Below the pieces are notes generated by a model. The model was not told the DNA's origin and searched no databases. It saw nothing but the letters and a program-made list of their open reading frames with translations. A DNA stretch of 64,000 nt from Paraburkholderia dilworthii (GTDB lineage Bacteria; Pseudomonadota; Gammaproteobacteria; Burkholderiales; Burkholderiaceae), in assembly GCF_000472525.1 (NCBI RefSeq), contig NZ_AWZT01000027.1:31885-95884 (forward strand). Direction: 5' to 3'. The first letter of the stretch is position 1. The number at the start of each line of letters is the position of its first letter. Below, piece by piece: positions 45,144 to 54,267 of the stretch. Both the position numbers and the translations under genes were made by a program.

Positions 45144-46217
45144 CTAGAACGTGTGCCGAATGCCGACGGCAAATGTGTTGCCGATGGGATGGTCACTCAG
45201 CTTGTCAATTGAGTAAATCGCGTAAATGTCCGTCCGCTTGGATAGCAGATGGTCGTAGCCGAGAGCGGCAGTGTTGCGAAGGCTGTTGGTCGTATGCGTA
45301 GGCCCTGACCGTTGCGTGCGCGCCCACTCCGCGAGCAGGAAATCAGCCGGTGAGAAGGGAATCGACAGACCCGCCTCATACGTGTGGCTTCCTGTAGGTG
45401 TACTCACGTCACTTGTCATCGCCCACGCCCCGTAGAGCGTCACGACCTTGAAATCGTACGCTGCGCCCGCGAGATAGGCATACTGCGCTCCCGCCGGCCC
45501 TGCTGCCGTGTACCGCACGCGCTGGCCGGACAGCACCGCCGTGAGGCCGTGACCTTGATAATTCAGGTGAACGCCGAGGTTACCGATGCCAGGTGAACCC
45601 GCAACGCCACCCAGGCCGTAGATTACCGTTGCGCCAAAGCCCTTGAAGTTCGGGGTCGCGTACCTGGCAGTGTTATTCCACACCGTATCTCCGATAATCG
45701 TGCCCCCGTAATTGGCCACCAATGTCTGAACGACGAGAGGGGAAAAGACGACAGATGATCCGAATGGATTGACGAGAGATTCTGCCGTATAAGTCGGATT
45801 TCTTTGCCGCCCCAAGGTTAACTGGCCGAAGTTGCCTTTAAATCCCAGGTACGCATTGCGGGACCAGAATGGGTCCGCCGCACTGCGACCCAGCGCGCCG
45901 TTTTGAGGCTGGAAGAAGCTCTCAAGGGCGAAGATCGCGCTTACGCCGCCGCCGAGGTCTTCCTTTCCGCCGATTCCCCAGAAAGAAGTGGTAAGTCCGC
46001 CGCTCCCCATCAGTACCGCAGCTTGCGGCATGTCGCTACGTTTGACACTCCCGACATAGGTGCCGATGAGACCATAAAGTTGTACCTGGGAGCCGCTATC
46101 TGCGTGTGCGTCGACAGAAGTCAATGCCAGACCTGAGCAGAAAAGCGCCGTAACGCCGAGCCTGGTGCCGACTTTCCGCGCAGGAAAGCGGGCGATTACC
46201 CGTTGTGCCTTTTTCAT
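45144..46217 (-). CDS. Outer-membrane porin
   Basis: 357 residues. A long basic signal region ends VDAHAD; the mature part starts SGSQVQLYGLIGTYVGSVKR and the C-terminus is NTFAVGIRHTF, the outer-membrane insertion signature. GGKEDLGGGVSAIFALES and RNAYLGFKGNFGQLTLGRQ are typical of the Burkholderia porin family. It is the last gene of a minus-strand set with an MFS transporter and a DapA-family gene, and may admit the same substrate. Confidence 0.92.
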   Translation of the reverse strand: MKKAQRVIARFPARKVGTRLGVTALFCSGLALTSVDAHADSGSQVQLYGLIGTYVGSVKRSDMPQAAVLMGSGGLTTSFWGIGGKEDLGGGVSAIFALESFFQPQNGALGRSAADPFWSRNAYLGFKGNFGQLTLGRQRNPTYTAESLVNPFGSSVVFSPLVVQTLVANYGGTIIGDTVWNNTARYATPNFKGFGATVIYGLGGVAGSPGIGNLGVHLNYQGHGLTAVLSGQRVRYTAAGPAGAQYAYLAGAAYDFKVVTLYGAWAMTSDVSTPTGSHTYEAGLSIPFSPADFLLAEWARTQRSGPTHTTNSLRNTAALGYDHLLSKRTDIYAIYSIDKLSDHPIGNTFAVGIRHTF

Positions 46218-46378
46218 TTGGGTTGTCTCCAGTTATTTTTTTGTTAGTACTACCTATTGACCATCTTTGAGTGACGGCGCGCGTCGCAAGCATGTCGCAG
46301 AAGCTAACGGTGTTACGAGCCAGGCAGCTCCTCCCCTCGAGCCATGTCAGGAGAAGGAGCCGCCAGGGACGCGCGTGG

Positions 46379-47821
46379 CTACGGGGAAATCTCCTCAAGA
46401 GCGCGATTGGTCGTCTCCACCATTCGTGCAGCTACGAAGAAGCCTACTGCACTGACCACGGCAAACATGATGAATACCGCAGCGATGCCTTTCCCTGTCA
46501 ACACGACGCCGACGATCGCTGGTGCGGCAGCAGACGCTGCTCGCAACCAGGAAGTCGCGAGACCAGTACCGATGGCGCGCATCCGGGTCGGATAGATTTC
46601 AGGGGTGTAAAGGTACAGAAGTACGGTTGTGGTTGCCATCACAGCGTAGGCCGACGATCCGAGGAACATCACTGACCAGGCGCTGCTTGCTCCATGAATG
46701 CCCAGAGCGGCGAGCAGTATTGCGCTGACGATGAAGCATGTCATGGCCCAGCGGCGGCGCCCTACCCGGTCAATCAGCAACGCGCAGGCAAGCACCCCGC
46801 TGGTGCTAAGGACATTGGAGATGGACGCCATATGAAGCGACTCTTGCAAAGGCAGATGGTAGACCGTCCGGTAGAGGCTCGGTAGCCAGTTGTTAATGCC
46901 ATTGGCCACAAAATAAGAGCTCGCCCAGAGCAACCACACGACAACGGTGCGTCCTCTGTAGAACGGGGAGAAGAGTTCTTTCCAGGTTCCCTTTTTCTTC
47001 GACTGGAGTCCGTCCAGAAGGCTCCCGATGCGCTCGTCAACTTCGGCCCTCTGCGTTTGCGTGTCGAGGCTGCGCTTCGTCGTGCTTGCCTCCAGACGCT
47101 CGATGATTCGTTCCGCTTTATCGAAACGACCCCTTCCAATGAGCCAGCGCGGCGATTCCGGAAGGCGGGCAATCATGATCGCTACGGCGATGCCCGGGAT
47201 CCCGCCGATGAGGAACATATACTCCCAGCCGAAGCGGGGGACGATGAAGGCACCGAGTTGTGCGGCCGCAAGAAGACCCAGCGGGAAAATGAGTTCGTAC
47301 AGGATGAAGAAACGTCCCCGGCCGTGCGCTTGAGACAGCTCGTTGATGTACGTGGCCGCCACTGGCACTTCTCCGCCTACTCCGATACCTTGCAGGAAGC
47401 GCATCAAAAACAACATATGCAAATTGCCGGTGAAGGCGCATACGATGCTCATTGCCGACATGACACCCACCGTTATCGTCGCGCTCGGCACCCGGCCAAT
47501 GCGCTCAGCAAGCCAGCCGAACACCAACGCTCCTACGACCTGGCCGAGATAGCCCGCGGCAATCAGCGCGCCAATCTCGGCGGCAGAAAGATGCCAGAGG
47601 CCGACGAGCACAGGAAGCACGAAAGCAAGCGAGAGGGCATCGAACGCGTCAAAGAGGGTCGCGCTGCCCATGACAATGCGTGCCTTGGTGTGCCACCTGC
47701 AGAACGGTACGTTCTCTATGCGGAACAGTAGGTTCGCCGCACGCAACTGCTCGCCGGCGGTGCGTGTTTCGCTTTCGGATTGACCAAAGCCCACGCCATA
47801 GGCGGTCGAAGGGGTATTCAT
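46379..47821 (-). CDS. MFS transporter (sugar/aromatic-acid transporter-like)
   Basis: 480 residues from the ATG at 47821 (GGAGACAGC upstream). Twelve helices are expected. The family loop GxLAERIGRVPSA and the PESPRWLIGRGRFDKAERII motif after helix 6 are those of the sugar porter/AAHS group. It has 161 bases before the porin gene and lies downstream of the DapA-family gene, suggesting a joint uptake and breakdown unit controlled by the divergent LysR. Confidence 0.9.
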   Translation of the reverse strand: MNTPSTAYGVGFGQSESETRTAGEQLRAANLLFRIENVPFCRWHTKARIVMGSATLFDAFDALSLAFVLPVLVGLWHLSAAEIGALIAAGYLGQVVGALVFGWLAERIGRVPSATITVGVMSAMSIVCAFTGNLHMLFLMRFLQGIGVGGEVPVAATYINELSQAHGRGRFFILYELIFPLGLLAAAQLGAFIVPRFGWEYMFLIGGIPGIAVAIMIARLPESPRWLIGRGRFDKAERIIERLEASTTKRSLDTQTQRAEVDERIGSLLDGLQSKKKGTWKELFSPFYRGRTVVVWLLWASSYFVANGINNWLPSLYRTVYHLPLQESLHMASISNVLSTSGVLACALLIDRVGRRRWAMTCFIVSAILLAALGIHGASSAWSVMFLGSSAYAVMATTTVLLYLYTPEIYPTRMRAIGTGLATSWLRAASAAAPAIVGVVLTGKGIAAVFIMFAVVSAVGFFVAARMVETTNRALEEISP

Positions 47822-48054
47822 GCTGTCTCCTGTAAGGCTGCATTTTATGGACCCTCGTCTTGTTCCTGTTTGAAGCACCGATCGCACTTTTTATCTTTTG
47901 TGTCGCGGCCGCGGAGCTTTTTTCGATCGTTTCCCGATCCTGTTATGGGCAAGACGCGGAGCGAGGTGTCGCGTGTCGCCGACTGTTAAAGCTGATAGCG
48001 AAGCGGGTCGACGCTTCGCTATCGTCATCGAGCTATGGATCCACAGTTCCCACG

Positions 48055-48978
48055 TCAGTCGACGAGGCGCGCCGAACGAAGCGCGTCTGCAATTTCAACG
48101 TCTGCGCCTTCCGCAAGCGGCAGCAAGGGTGAACGCACCGAGGCGTGCTCGAGGATGCCTCGGGCAACGAGACCGTGCTTGAGTGCAACGGTGCCTTCCA
48201 TGTGCGAGCCGCGGTGATAGACGTTGCGGGTAATGGGCAGAAGGCGATCATGGATCGCGCGAGCCGCCCGGTAGTCTTTCGCCTTGCCTGCCTTGATCAG
48301 CTCGATGAGCGGCTCGGGGGCCAGTCCGCCGTAACCGACGAGCGCACCGTCAACGTCGAACATCGTATGGAGCAGATATTCGTCGTGGCAGGTCAAGATT
48401 TGCAGTTCCGGACGCTCGCGGCGAATGATGGGGATCTCAACATCCCAGCGGCGCATGTTGCGCACGCCGTTCTTCATCGCGAAGACACCAGGCTGTGCGG
48501 CGATCTCCAGTTGTGTTTCGAGGTTGTAGGTCGCCTTGGTAGCATCCGGGTACTGGAAAAGAATCAGGGGCAGTCCGCTGCCTTCGTAGATGGCACGGTA
48601 ACGGTCTTGCGGTGCGCCCTTCTGGTAACCGAAGCGCAGCCAGCCGTGCGACGGGTATACCAGACCGGCCGACGCGCCCGCTTCCACCGCACGCTTCGCT
48701 TCTTCGACAGCCACTTCCGTGCCTTCCAGCGTGATACCGGCGATGACCGGGATCTTGCCGTCAACGGACTTCACGAAGCTCTGGATGACCTCAGCCTGTT
48801 CTTTCTGCGTGAGGAACGTACCTTCTCCAGCGTGTCCAAGAACCGTCAGGCCTTTAACACCCTCGATGCTGCCGAGCCAGGAACCCAGCCGTTGAATTGC
48901 TGCGTGGTCCACCGCTCCGTCGCGGGTGAAGGGTGTGACGGGTGCCGGGACCAAACCGCGCAGATCAATCGCTTTCAT
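48055..48978 (-). CDS. DapA-family Schiff-base lyase/aldolase
   Basis: 307 residues from the ATG at 48978 with GGAGACGTC upstream. TIM barrel of the dihydrodipicolinate synthase superfamily: LVPAPVTPFTRDGAVD, LTVLGHAGEGTFLTQKEQ (GxxGE substrate loop), LILFQYPDATKATY with the active-site Tyr, and GVFAMKNGVRN with the Schiff-base Lys. Members cleave 2-keto acids or dehydrate keto-sugar acids. Lysine biosynthesis is unlikely given the catabolic context. It is divergent from the LysR gene at 49162. Confidence 0.9.
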   Translation of the reverse strand: MKAIDLRGLVPAPVTPFTRDGAVDHAAIQRLGSWLGSIEGVKGLTVLGHAGEGTFLTQKEQAEVIQSFVKSVDGKIPVIAGITLEGTEVAVEEAKRAVEAGASAGLVYPSHGWLRFGYQKGAPQDRYRAIYEGSGLPLILFQYPDATKATYNLETQLEIAAQPGVFAMKNGVRNMRRWDVEIPIIRRERPELQILTCHDEYLLHTMFDVDGALVGYGGLAPEPLIELIKAGKAKDYRAARAIHDRLLPITRNVYHRGSHMEGTVALKHGLVARGILEHASVRSPLLPLAEGADVEIADALRSARLVD

Positions 48979-49161
48979 GACGTCTCCATCCAAATTGAGC
49001 TTTTCGGCTCCTCTGTCCGCAGAGGAGAGCCCGCTGCTCGTTTCGCTTGAAGCCGGAACAACGGTGCATGCGTTGCAGTGTAGGGAGGCGCGTCCTATGC
49101 AGGAACTGCTCGAATGGACATTTCAGCTATACTGGATTGGCATATCTCAACGGGGCAATGA

Positions 49162-50106
49162 GTGGACTACGCTGCCTGGAAGCTATTCATCGACGCCGCA
49201 GAACTCGGGAGCCTGAGTAAGACCGCGGTTGCCTATGGGACAAGTCAGCCGCACATCAGCCGTCAGATTGTTGAGCTTGAGCAATACTGCGGTGGCCGTC
49301 TGTTTCAGCGGACCGGGCGAGGCGTGATATTGACCGAGTTGGGGGCGCGTATCGCCCCGCGTGTAAGGGCGTGGCTGGCCAGTACGGCACAGTTATCAAA
49401 CGACATTCGCAGTACGGCGGGAGAGCCGATCGGCGTGGTCAGAATCGGGATCCTGCCGTCAACCGCGCATCCGCTTGTGAGCACCCTTTACCATCGTCTT
49501 CGAGACCGTTATCCGCTAGTGCAACTACAGGTGCGCGAAGGTCAAGGGGCGTTATTGGAAACGTGGCTGGAGAACGGCAGTGTCGACCTCGCAATCCTTT
49601 TTCGAAACAGTCCAACGCCCAAAAACGGTGACGAGTATCTGGTTAAGGCGGCGACTTACCTGGTCGGCGCCGAGGGCGATCCTTTGTTGAAGCAGTCCAC
49701 GATTGCTTTTTCAAAGCTCGATGGGGTCCCTCTAGTCTCTTTCTGCCGCCCAAACAGCTGGCGCGACCGCCTTGAGCAGATTGCCGATGAACACCGGATC
49801 TCCCTCAACTTCGCGGCGGAAGCGGACTCTTTGAGTCTCCAGGCGCATATCGTGGCCGACGGCGGGATCTATGCCTTGCTCGGACCGTACGCGATTGCCA
49901 ATCTTGAAAAGGAATGCCGGCTGCAGGCGTCGATCGTGGTCGACCCTCCAGTGCCACGTTTCATTGCGCTTGCCATGTCTCCCCACGGCGAACTGACGCT
50001 TGCTTCCCGTACGGTCATGCAGCTCACCAAGGAGATAGCGCGTTCGCGGAACCTTTCATCCGACCTCCAGCTGGGCATGTCCGCAGCCTTTTTGCGTTCC
50101 ATCTAA
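49162..50106 (+). CDS. LysR-family transcriptional regulator
   Basis: 314 residues from a GTG at 49162. The helix-turn-helix reads AAELGSLSKTAVAYGTSQPH with ISRQIVELEQYCGGRLFQRT. The effector domain follows (VVRIGILPSTAHPLVSTLY). It is divergent from the DapA-family gene; the 183-base gap should hold both promoters. It likely activates the DapA-MFS-porin set when its inducer is present. Confidence 0.92.
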   Translation: MDYAAWKLFIDAAELGSLSKTAVAYGTSQPHISRQIVELEQYCGGRLFQRTGRGVILTELGARIAPRVRAWLASTAQLSNDIRSTAGEPIGVVRIGILPSTAHPLVSTLYHRLRDRYPLVQLQVREGQGALLETWLENGSVDLAILFRNSPTPKNGDEYLVKAATYLVGAEGDPLLKQSTIAFSKLDGVPLVSFCRPNSWRDRLEQIADEHRISLNFAAEADSLSLQAHIVADGGIYALLGPYAIANLEKECRLQASIVVDPPVPRFIALAMSPHGELTLASRTVMQLTKEIARSRNLSSDLQLGMSAAFLRSI

Positions 50107-50528
50107 AGGGGTGAACCCGGCGCGCATCAATTGTGTTTCGCAATTTACTGCTGTTTTTTCGGGGGCAACATTCCGATGCGTTCCGACGAACGGTTAATGT
50201 CGACGCAGGTCATCGACATATTTTCCGCCCTTCTGCATAACGCTTCATTTCCGGCTTATGTCCACTGGCGACCTGCGCCCGGCTTCCAGGCTGCGTGCGC
50301 TCGGACGCCGACCGTCGCAACTCTGCCTGAAACGAACCCCGGCCATGCCTCGATCGGGCCCATCGGCGTTTGTTGGTTCAGCCGCATCTTTACGGAAACG
50401 CGCTGACTTCTTACTGTCACTTGGGTCACAACCCCGTTACGCACTGCCTCAGGCGACCCTGCAGTTGCCAAGGGAAAGAATTTTCACACTTGCCACAATA
50501 TTCGCGTTCCTGAAACGTCTTCAGACGC
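50107..50528. other. 422 bases without a recognisable gene
   Basis: This lies between the LysR stop and the sigma-factor gene and probably holds the sigma-factor promoter. No supported frame, hairpin or repeat was found. Confidence 0.4.
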
Positions 50529-51110
50529 ATGGAACCGCCACCCACCTCGCACACGATGACCGAACGAGACAACGACATCACCGCGACCGTGGTGCGTGAG
50601 CGCACGAGGCTCGTCAATTTTATCCGGCGACGAATACGCGATCCAGACGATGCCGAGGACATCCTGCAGGATGTGCTCCATGAATTTGTGCAGGCCTACC
50701 GGCTGCCCGCTCCCATCGAACAGGCGAGCGCGTGGCTTTTCCGCGCCGCGCGCAATCGCATCATCGATCGTTTTCGCAAGAAGAGAGAAGAGCCTCTGAC
50801 AGATTTGTCCGAGGGCGAGGATGACACCAACGGTGAGTATCGCCTCGACCTCGCCCTCCCGGCCCACGATGCGGGTCCTGAAGCGCTCTACGCTCGCGCC
50901 CTGTTGCTTAAGGCCTTGGAGGATGCGCTTGATGAGTTGCCGCCGAATCAACGGGAGGTGTTTATCGGGCACGAGTTCGAGGGACGGTCCTTCAAAGACA
51001 TGGTGGCGGAAAGCGGTGTCACGCTGAATACACTGCTCGCGCGCAAACGCTACGCGGTCTTGCATCTGCGCGCCCGATTGCAGGCCATTTATGACGAACT
51101 AGGCATTTAG
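50529..51110 (+). CDS. ECF-type RNA polymerase sigma factor
   Basis: 193 residues. Region 2 is seen in LVNFIRRRIRDPDDAEDILQDVLHEF with RAARNRIIDRFRKKR; region 4 in LDELPPNQREVFIGHEFEGR and ESGVTLNTLLARKRYAVLHL. An internal ATG at 50556 is an alternative start. It is followed after 12 bases by a small membrane-protein gene and then a ferredoxin gene. No zinc-binding anti-sigma domain is recognised, so the membrane protein may take that role. Confidence 0.93.
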   Translation: MEPPPTSHTMTERDNDITATVVRERTRLVNFIRRRIRDPDDAEDILQDVLHEFVQAYRLPAPIEQASAWLFRAARNRIIDRFRKKREEPLTDLSEGEDDTNGEYRLDLALPAHDAGPEALYARALLLKALEDALDELPPNQREVFIGHEFEGRSFKDMVAESGVTLNTLLARKRYAVLHLRARLQAIYDELGI

Positions 51111-51122
51111 AGGAGTCGACGC

Positions 51123-51431
51123 ATGAAATATCGAATCAGATGTGTGGGTAAGGTGCTGCTTGTGGTGGTCGGCATAGGCGTGCTCGGGTGGGTGGTCATG
51201 ACTCTATGGAACTGGGTGATTCCGGCGTTATTCGTCGGCGCCCGTGCGATCGACTTCGCGCATGCGTTGGGCTTGCTGGTTTTGAGCCGCATCCTGTTCG
51301 GCGGATTCCGCGGACATGGCGGCTGGCGCGAACGGCGTCATTGGCGCAAGTGGGAAGCGATGACGCCTGAGGAACGGGAGCATTTCCAGACGGCATGGCG
51401 ATCGGGCCGCGCCCGGCGCGCGGGAGATTGA
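51123..51431 (+). CDS. Small membrane protein encoded with the ECF sigma factor
   Basis: 102 residues. Two hydrophobic stretches, LLVVVGIGVLGWVVMTL (about 12-28) and ALGLLVLSRILFGGF (about 48-62), are followed by a charged cytoplasmic tail WRERRHWRKWEAMTPEEREH. It lies 12 bases after the sigma gene. Such proteins recur beside ECF sigma factors and may sense membrane state or act as anti-sigma factors. This is inference from context. Confidence 0.8.
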   Translation: MKYRIRCVGKVLLVVVGIGVLGWVVMTLWNWVIPALFVGARAIDFAHALGLLVLSRILFGGFRGHGGWRERRHWRKWEAMTPEEREHFQTAWRSGRARRAGD

Positions 51432-51433
51432 AT

Positions 51434-51730
51434 ATGCGCGGGAAATCAACGGCCGACTGCAAACAGAAGGCGGGCGTGATTGCGCCTGTCATCGACCTGA
51501 AACGTTGCGAAGGTAAGGCCGATTGCCTCGATGTCTGCCCCGAGAATGTGTTTGAGATCAGGCGCATAGACGAGGTCGATTATCTTAGTCTCGATTTGAT
51601 GCATCGCCTCAAGCTACGCGTGCATGGAATGAAAGTCGCCTATACGCCGAACGCGGACGCCTGCCGGTCTTGCGGTCTTTGCGTGACCGCGTGCCCTGAA
51701 CGCGCGATCACGCTCGCCAGAACGGCGTAG
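51434..51730 (+). CDS. Ferredoxin-like 4Fe-4S protein
   Basis: 98 residues from the ATG at 51434, two bases after the membrane-protein stop. The C-terminal cluster is canonical: CRSCGLCVTACPERAI. The N-terminal one is CEGKADCLDVCPENV, with unusual spacing (C-x5-C-x3-C), so it may bind a 3Fe or altered cluster. It is probably a cytosolic electron carrier in the sigma-factor operon. Confidence 0.88.
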   Translation: MRGKSTADCKQKAGVIAPVIDLKRCEGKADCLDVCPENVFEIRRIDEVDYLSLDLMHRLKLRVHGMKVAYTPNADACRSCGLCVTACPERAITLARTA

Positions 51731-51835
51731 CGCCATACGTCTTTGCCCATGGCGTAAGGACATCGCGGGCTGCCTGAGGTAGCGGTCAGTCGCGGGATGC
51801 TTCATCAACACTACCGATCTCGTCAAGGAGCGCAC

Positions 51836-52552
51836 ATGGCGTCGTCAAGCGCAGTTCTTTTGCGGCAGCTTCACGAACAGAGCCAGACAGAAATAATAGC
51901 CCGCGCACAGGCGCAGTTCGAGGGATCGAGCGATGAGTTTCTGACTCTCGCGGAAGAATATGACACGCTCGCACCTCGACTGCGTGGACGGTTTCTCGAA
52001 ACGCTCGGACTATCTAGCGAAGATTTCGAATCGTCGCAAGGCACTCCCCTATCGTTAGCCGTGTCAGCGAAAACGGGAAGGTTTTTACACAACTTGGTGC
52101 TTTCGCATAAACCGGCTCGAATCCTCGAACTCGGCAGTTCCTGCGGCGTGTCCACGCTGTATCTCGCCGAGGCCCTTTGCACGTTGGGCAGTGGAATGGT
52201 TGTAGCGACCGAATTCGACGCGGTTAAATGCGCACATCTTCGGGCCAACGTCAAAGCGGCGGGTGTAGATGCCTATGTCGATCTGTGGGAAGGCGATGCA
52301 TTCCAGACCGTTTCCGAACTGGAATGCACCTTCGATATGGTGTTTATCGACGTATGGGCCAACACCTATCTGGATCTGTTCAAGCAGACTGAGCGCCTGC
52401 TGCGCCCGGGATCTATCGTTCTCGCAGACAACATGTACACGGCGGAGGACGCCGTTCGGCCGTACAAGCGCTACCTCGACGACAATCCGCGTTTTTCGAC
52501 AACGACGCTGGACTTCGAATCGGGGCTCGAATTTACAGTCGTCGTTTCTTAA
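51836..52552 (+). CDS. Class I SAM-dependent methyltransferase (O-methyltransferase-like)
   Basis: 238 residues from the ATG at 51836, with AAGGAG before it; an in-frame upstream codon at 51797 lacks an RBS. Motif I is ILELGSSCGVSTLYLAEAL, acidic motif II VVATEFDAVKC, and post-motif FDMVFIDVWANTY with a later LADNMYTAEDA resembles catechol/caffeoyl-CoA O-methyltransferases. The substrate is unknown. The gene stands alone between the ferredoxin and a convergent DoxX-like gene. Confidence 0.87.
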   Translation: MASSSAVLLRQLHEQSQTEIIARAQAQFEGSSDEFLTLAEEYDTLAPRLRGRFLETLGLSSEDFESSQGTPLSLAVSAKTGRFLHNLVLSHKPARILELGSSCGVSTLYLAEALCTLGSGMVVATEFDAVKCAHLRANVKAAGVDAYVDLWEGDAFQTVSELECTFDMVFIDVWANTYLDLFKQTERLLRPGSIVLADNMYTAEDAVRPYKRYLDDNPRFSTTTLDFESGLEFTVVVS

Positions 52553-52641
52553 GCTGGTAAAGAGCGAGCTCCGCCTGCAAACCGGTTCATGTGTCATGCG
52601 GTCCGGAGCATGCTTTTGGGCTCTTGAAGGCCGAGTAAGGT

Positions 52642-53013
52642 TTAGGCCCGAGCCACAGAACCGGCAGCGAGCCGCTTGGGCCAGGCAATCCAGCCGACAA
52701 CAATCGATAGTGCCGCCACGACAAGTGGCGCCACTCCATGTCCGTATTCGCCGTGGACTGTGACGGTTGCCAGCGCAGCCAACATCACGGTGCAGCCGAG
52801 CACCGAGCCCCACAACCGCGTCCGTGCTCGCGCCAGCAGAACGGCGGTCATGAGTTCCAGCGAACCGGTCACGAAATGGAACCAGTGCGGATATCCCCAC
52901 TTCAGGTATTCCTCGAAGATGGATCGCGGGGCGACGATGTTGCTGAGCGATCCCACGACAAAAAAAGCGGCAAGAACCCAAGGTAATACTCGGCGCCAGG
53001 AAATCCTGGACAT
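52642..53013 (-). CDS. DoxX-like small membrane protein
   Basis: 123 residues from the ATG at 53013, with GGAGAAGG upstream. An ATG at 53097 overlapping the NmrA stop (ATGA) would add 28 residues, and translational coupling makes it possible. Four hydrophobic segments are seen, with FHFVTGSLELMTAVLLARAR and a VHGEYGHG loop typical of the DoxX/DoxD group. It lies downstream of an NmrA-family gene. It may help reduce or carry quinones; function unproven. Confidence 0.8.
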   Translation of the reverse strand: MSRISWRRVLPWVLAAFFVVGSLSNIVAPRSIFEEYLKWGYPHWFHFVTGSLELMTAVLLARARTRLWGSVLGCTVMLAALATVTVHGEYGHGVAPLVVAALSIVVGWIAWPKRLAAGSVARA

Positions 53014-53093
53014 TCGTTCTACCTTCTCCGATGAGGGCGCTGCCGACGAGCCAGTGTGGCCGCCTGGTTGACGAGCCGGACGATCTCCGCTGT

Positions 53094-53966
53094 TCATGCC
53101 GTAGTGGCCTTGAGGGCCGCTGCAAAGACATCGCGAGGGGACGTCGTGCCCGCGACGTGCTCCGTACCCGCGACGCCGAGGTCCATCCAGCCCGCGTTGA
53201 CGGCATCGAACATCGCTTCGGCCGGTCCAGTCCGGCCCTTCGGGACGCCGAACTGTTCGAACGCTGCTGGCCAGCCGTCCCGCGGGACGGCAAAGGCCTT
53301 GACGTCGCGCTGCAAGACTTCGCCCAGCTGGGCTGCGACTTCATCCGCGCTGACCATCGAGCCAACCTCGACGACGCGATGCCCGGACCACGCCGGCCCG
53401 GTCAGCAGCGTCGCCACCTCGGCGCCGATATCGTCGGTCGCTATCATTGTCGACTTGCGACTCGTCGGGTTGTAGTAGACGGGTAGCGTGCCGCCCTGGG
53501 CGACGTGCAAGCCGTAAAGGAAGTTTTCGAAAAACCCGCCGGCTCGCACATAGGCGATCGGCACGGTCAGGTGGCGTAGCCCTTCTTCCAGAAGCGACAG
53601 GGCCGTGATCATTCCCAGCCCGCTGGTTCTATTCGCACCCATCGACGACAGCACGACCACCCGCGGCGGCGCCGCCTTCGTCAGCGCCTCGACATAGTTC
53701 GCGATTACGCTCTTTGCTTCCGTGAAATCAGGCGAGGGTGCCCAGACAGCTGGCAGCATGACAAATGCACCTTCGACCCCTTCGAGCGCTCTCTCTACGG
53801 CGGCCGCATCATTCCAGTCGCCGTCGACGAGTTCCACACCTTGATCCGCCCAATTCGTCGCCTTCTCGCGATTGCGGACCAGCGCCCGTACTTTCCTGGT
53901 TTGCGCCAGCAGATGTTGGGCCGTTGCGCCGCCTACGCGTCCCGTAATTCCCATTACCAAAAACAT
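53094..53966 (-). CDS. NmrA/NAD(P)H-azoreductase-like oxidoreductase
   Basis: 290 residues. Rossmann motif GITGRVGGATAQHLL (residues 6-20); VRALVRNREKATNWADQGVE is the NADP-site region, and VVVLSSMGANRTSGLG a conserved loop of the family. It lies divergent from an HxlR regulator gene, the classic setting of quinone- or aldehyde-responsive reductase genes (YodB- or HypR-type systems). The cofactor is probably NADPH. The DoxX-like gene follows on the same strand. Confidence 0.9.
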   Translation of the reverse strand: MFLVMGITGRVGGATAQHLLAQTRKVRALVRNREKATNWADQGVELVDGDWNDAAAVERALEGVEGAFVMLPAVWAPSPDFTEAKSVIANYVEALTKAAPPRVVVLSSMGANRTSGLGMITALSLLEEGLRHLTVPIAYVRAGGFFENFLYGLHVAQGGTLPVYYNPTSRKSTMIATDDIGAEVATLLTGPAWSGHRVVEVGSMVSADEVAAQLGEVLQRDVKAFAVPRDGWPAAFEQFGVPKGRTGPAEAMFDAVNAGWMDLGVAGTEHVAGTTSPRDVFAAALKATTA

Positions 53967-53983
53967 GTGTTTCTCCTGAAATG

Positions 53984-54008
53984 AATATTGCCCTTAAACA
54001 CCAATATT
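53984..54008. promoter_or_regulatory. Inverted repeat just upstream of the NmrA gene
   Basis: AATATTG (53984-53990), an 11-base spacer, CAATATT (54002-54008): a perfect 7-bp repeat 18 bases before the start codon. It could be an operator or an mRNA hairpin near the RBS. It is not the same sequence as the repeat before the HxlR gene. Confidence 0.45.
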
Positions 54009-54020
54009 TCTGCGACCGCC

Positions 54021-54048
54021 GCTGCGGCTGCGGCTGCGGCTGCGGCTG
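54021..54048. repeat. Hexanucleotide tandem repeat (GCTGCG)4
   Basis: Four exact GCTGCG copies (54021-54044) plus GCTG, inside the divergent NmrA/HxlR intergenic region. The unit is prone to slippage and would change promoter spacing rather than a reading frame. Confidence 0.9.
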
Positions 54049-54190
54049 GACGCGGTGATATTCGAATCTTGGGCGCCCCCTGCGACTCCACCACACGCCG
54101 GCCCGGATGTCCGCCCGAGTCCGCTACTAAAGGGGGCCGACGCAGGTCTTGGCATCAGAACTCCCTGAGGGACGGTCTTTGTCTGAGAGC

Positions 54191-54209
54191 AGGTCTATCA
54201 TAGAGACCT
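54191..54209. promoter_or_regulatory. Inverted repeat upstream of the HxlR gene
   Basis: AGGTCT-atcatag-AGACCT, a perfect 6-bp repeat with a 7-base spacer, 59 bases before the HxlR start. It is a candidate autoregulatory operator. Confidence 0.45.
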
Positions 54210-54267
54210 ATGCCTTGCGCCGTAAGGAGGCAGTTTTTTGTTACCAGAAGAGTTAAAGGGAACCCGA

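Noticed and set aside
52085..53365. A 426-codon minus-strand frame across the methyltransferase/DoxX region
   Set aside because: It overlaps three better-supported genes in other frames and has a Ser/Arg-rich composition with no recognisable domain.
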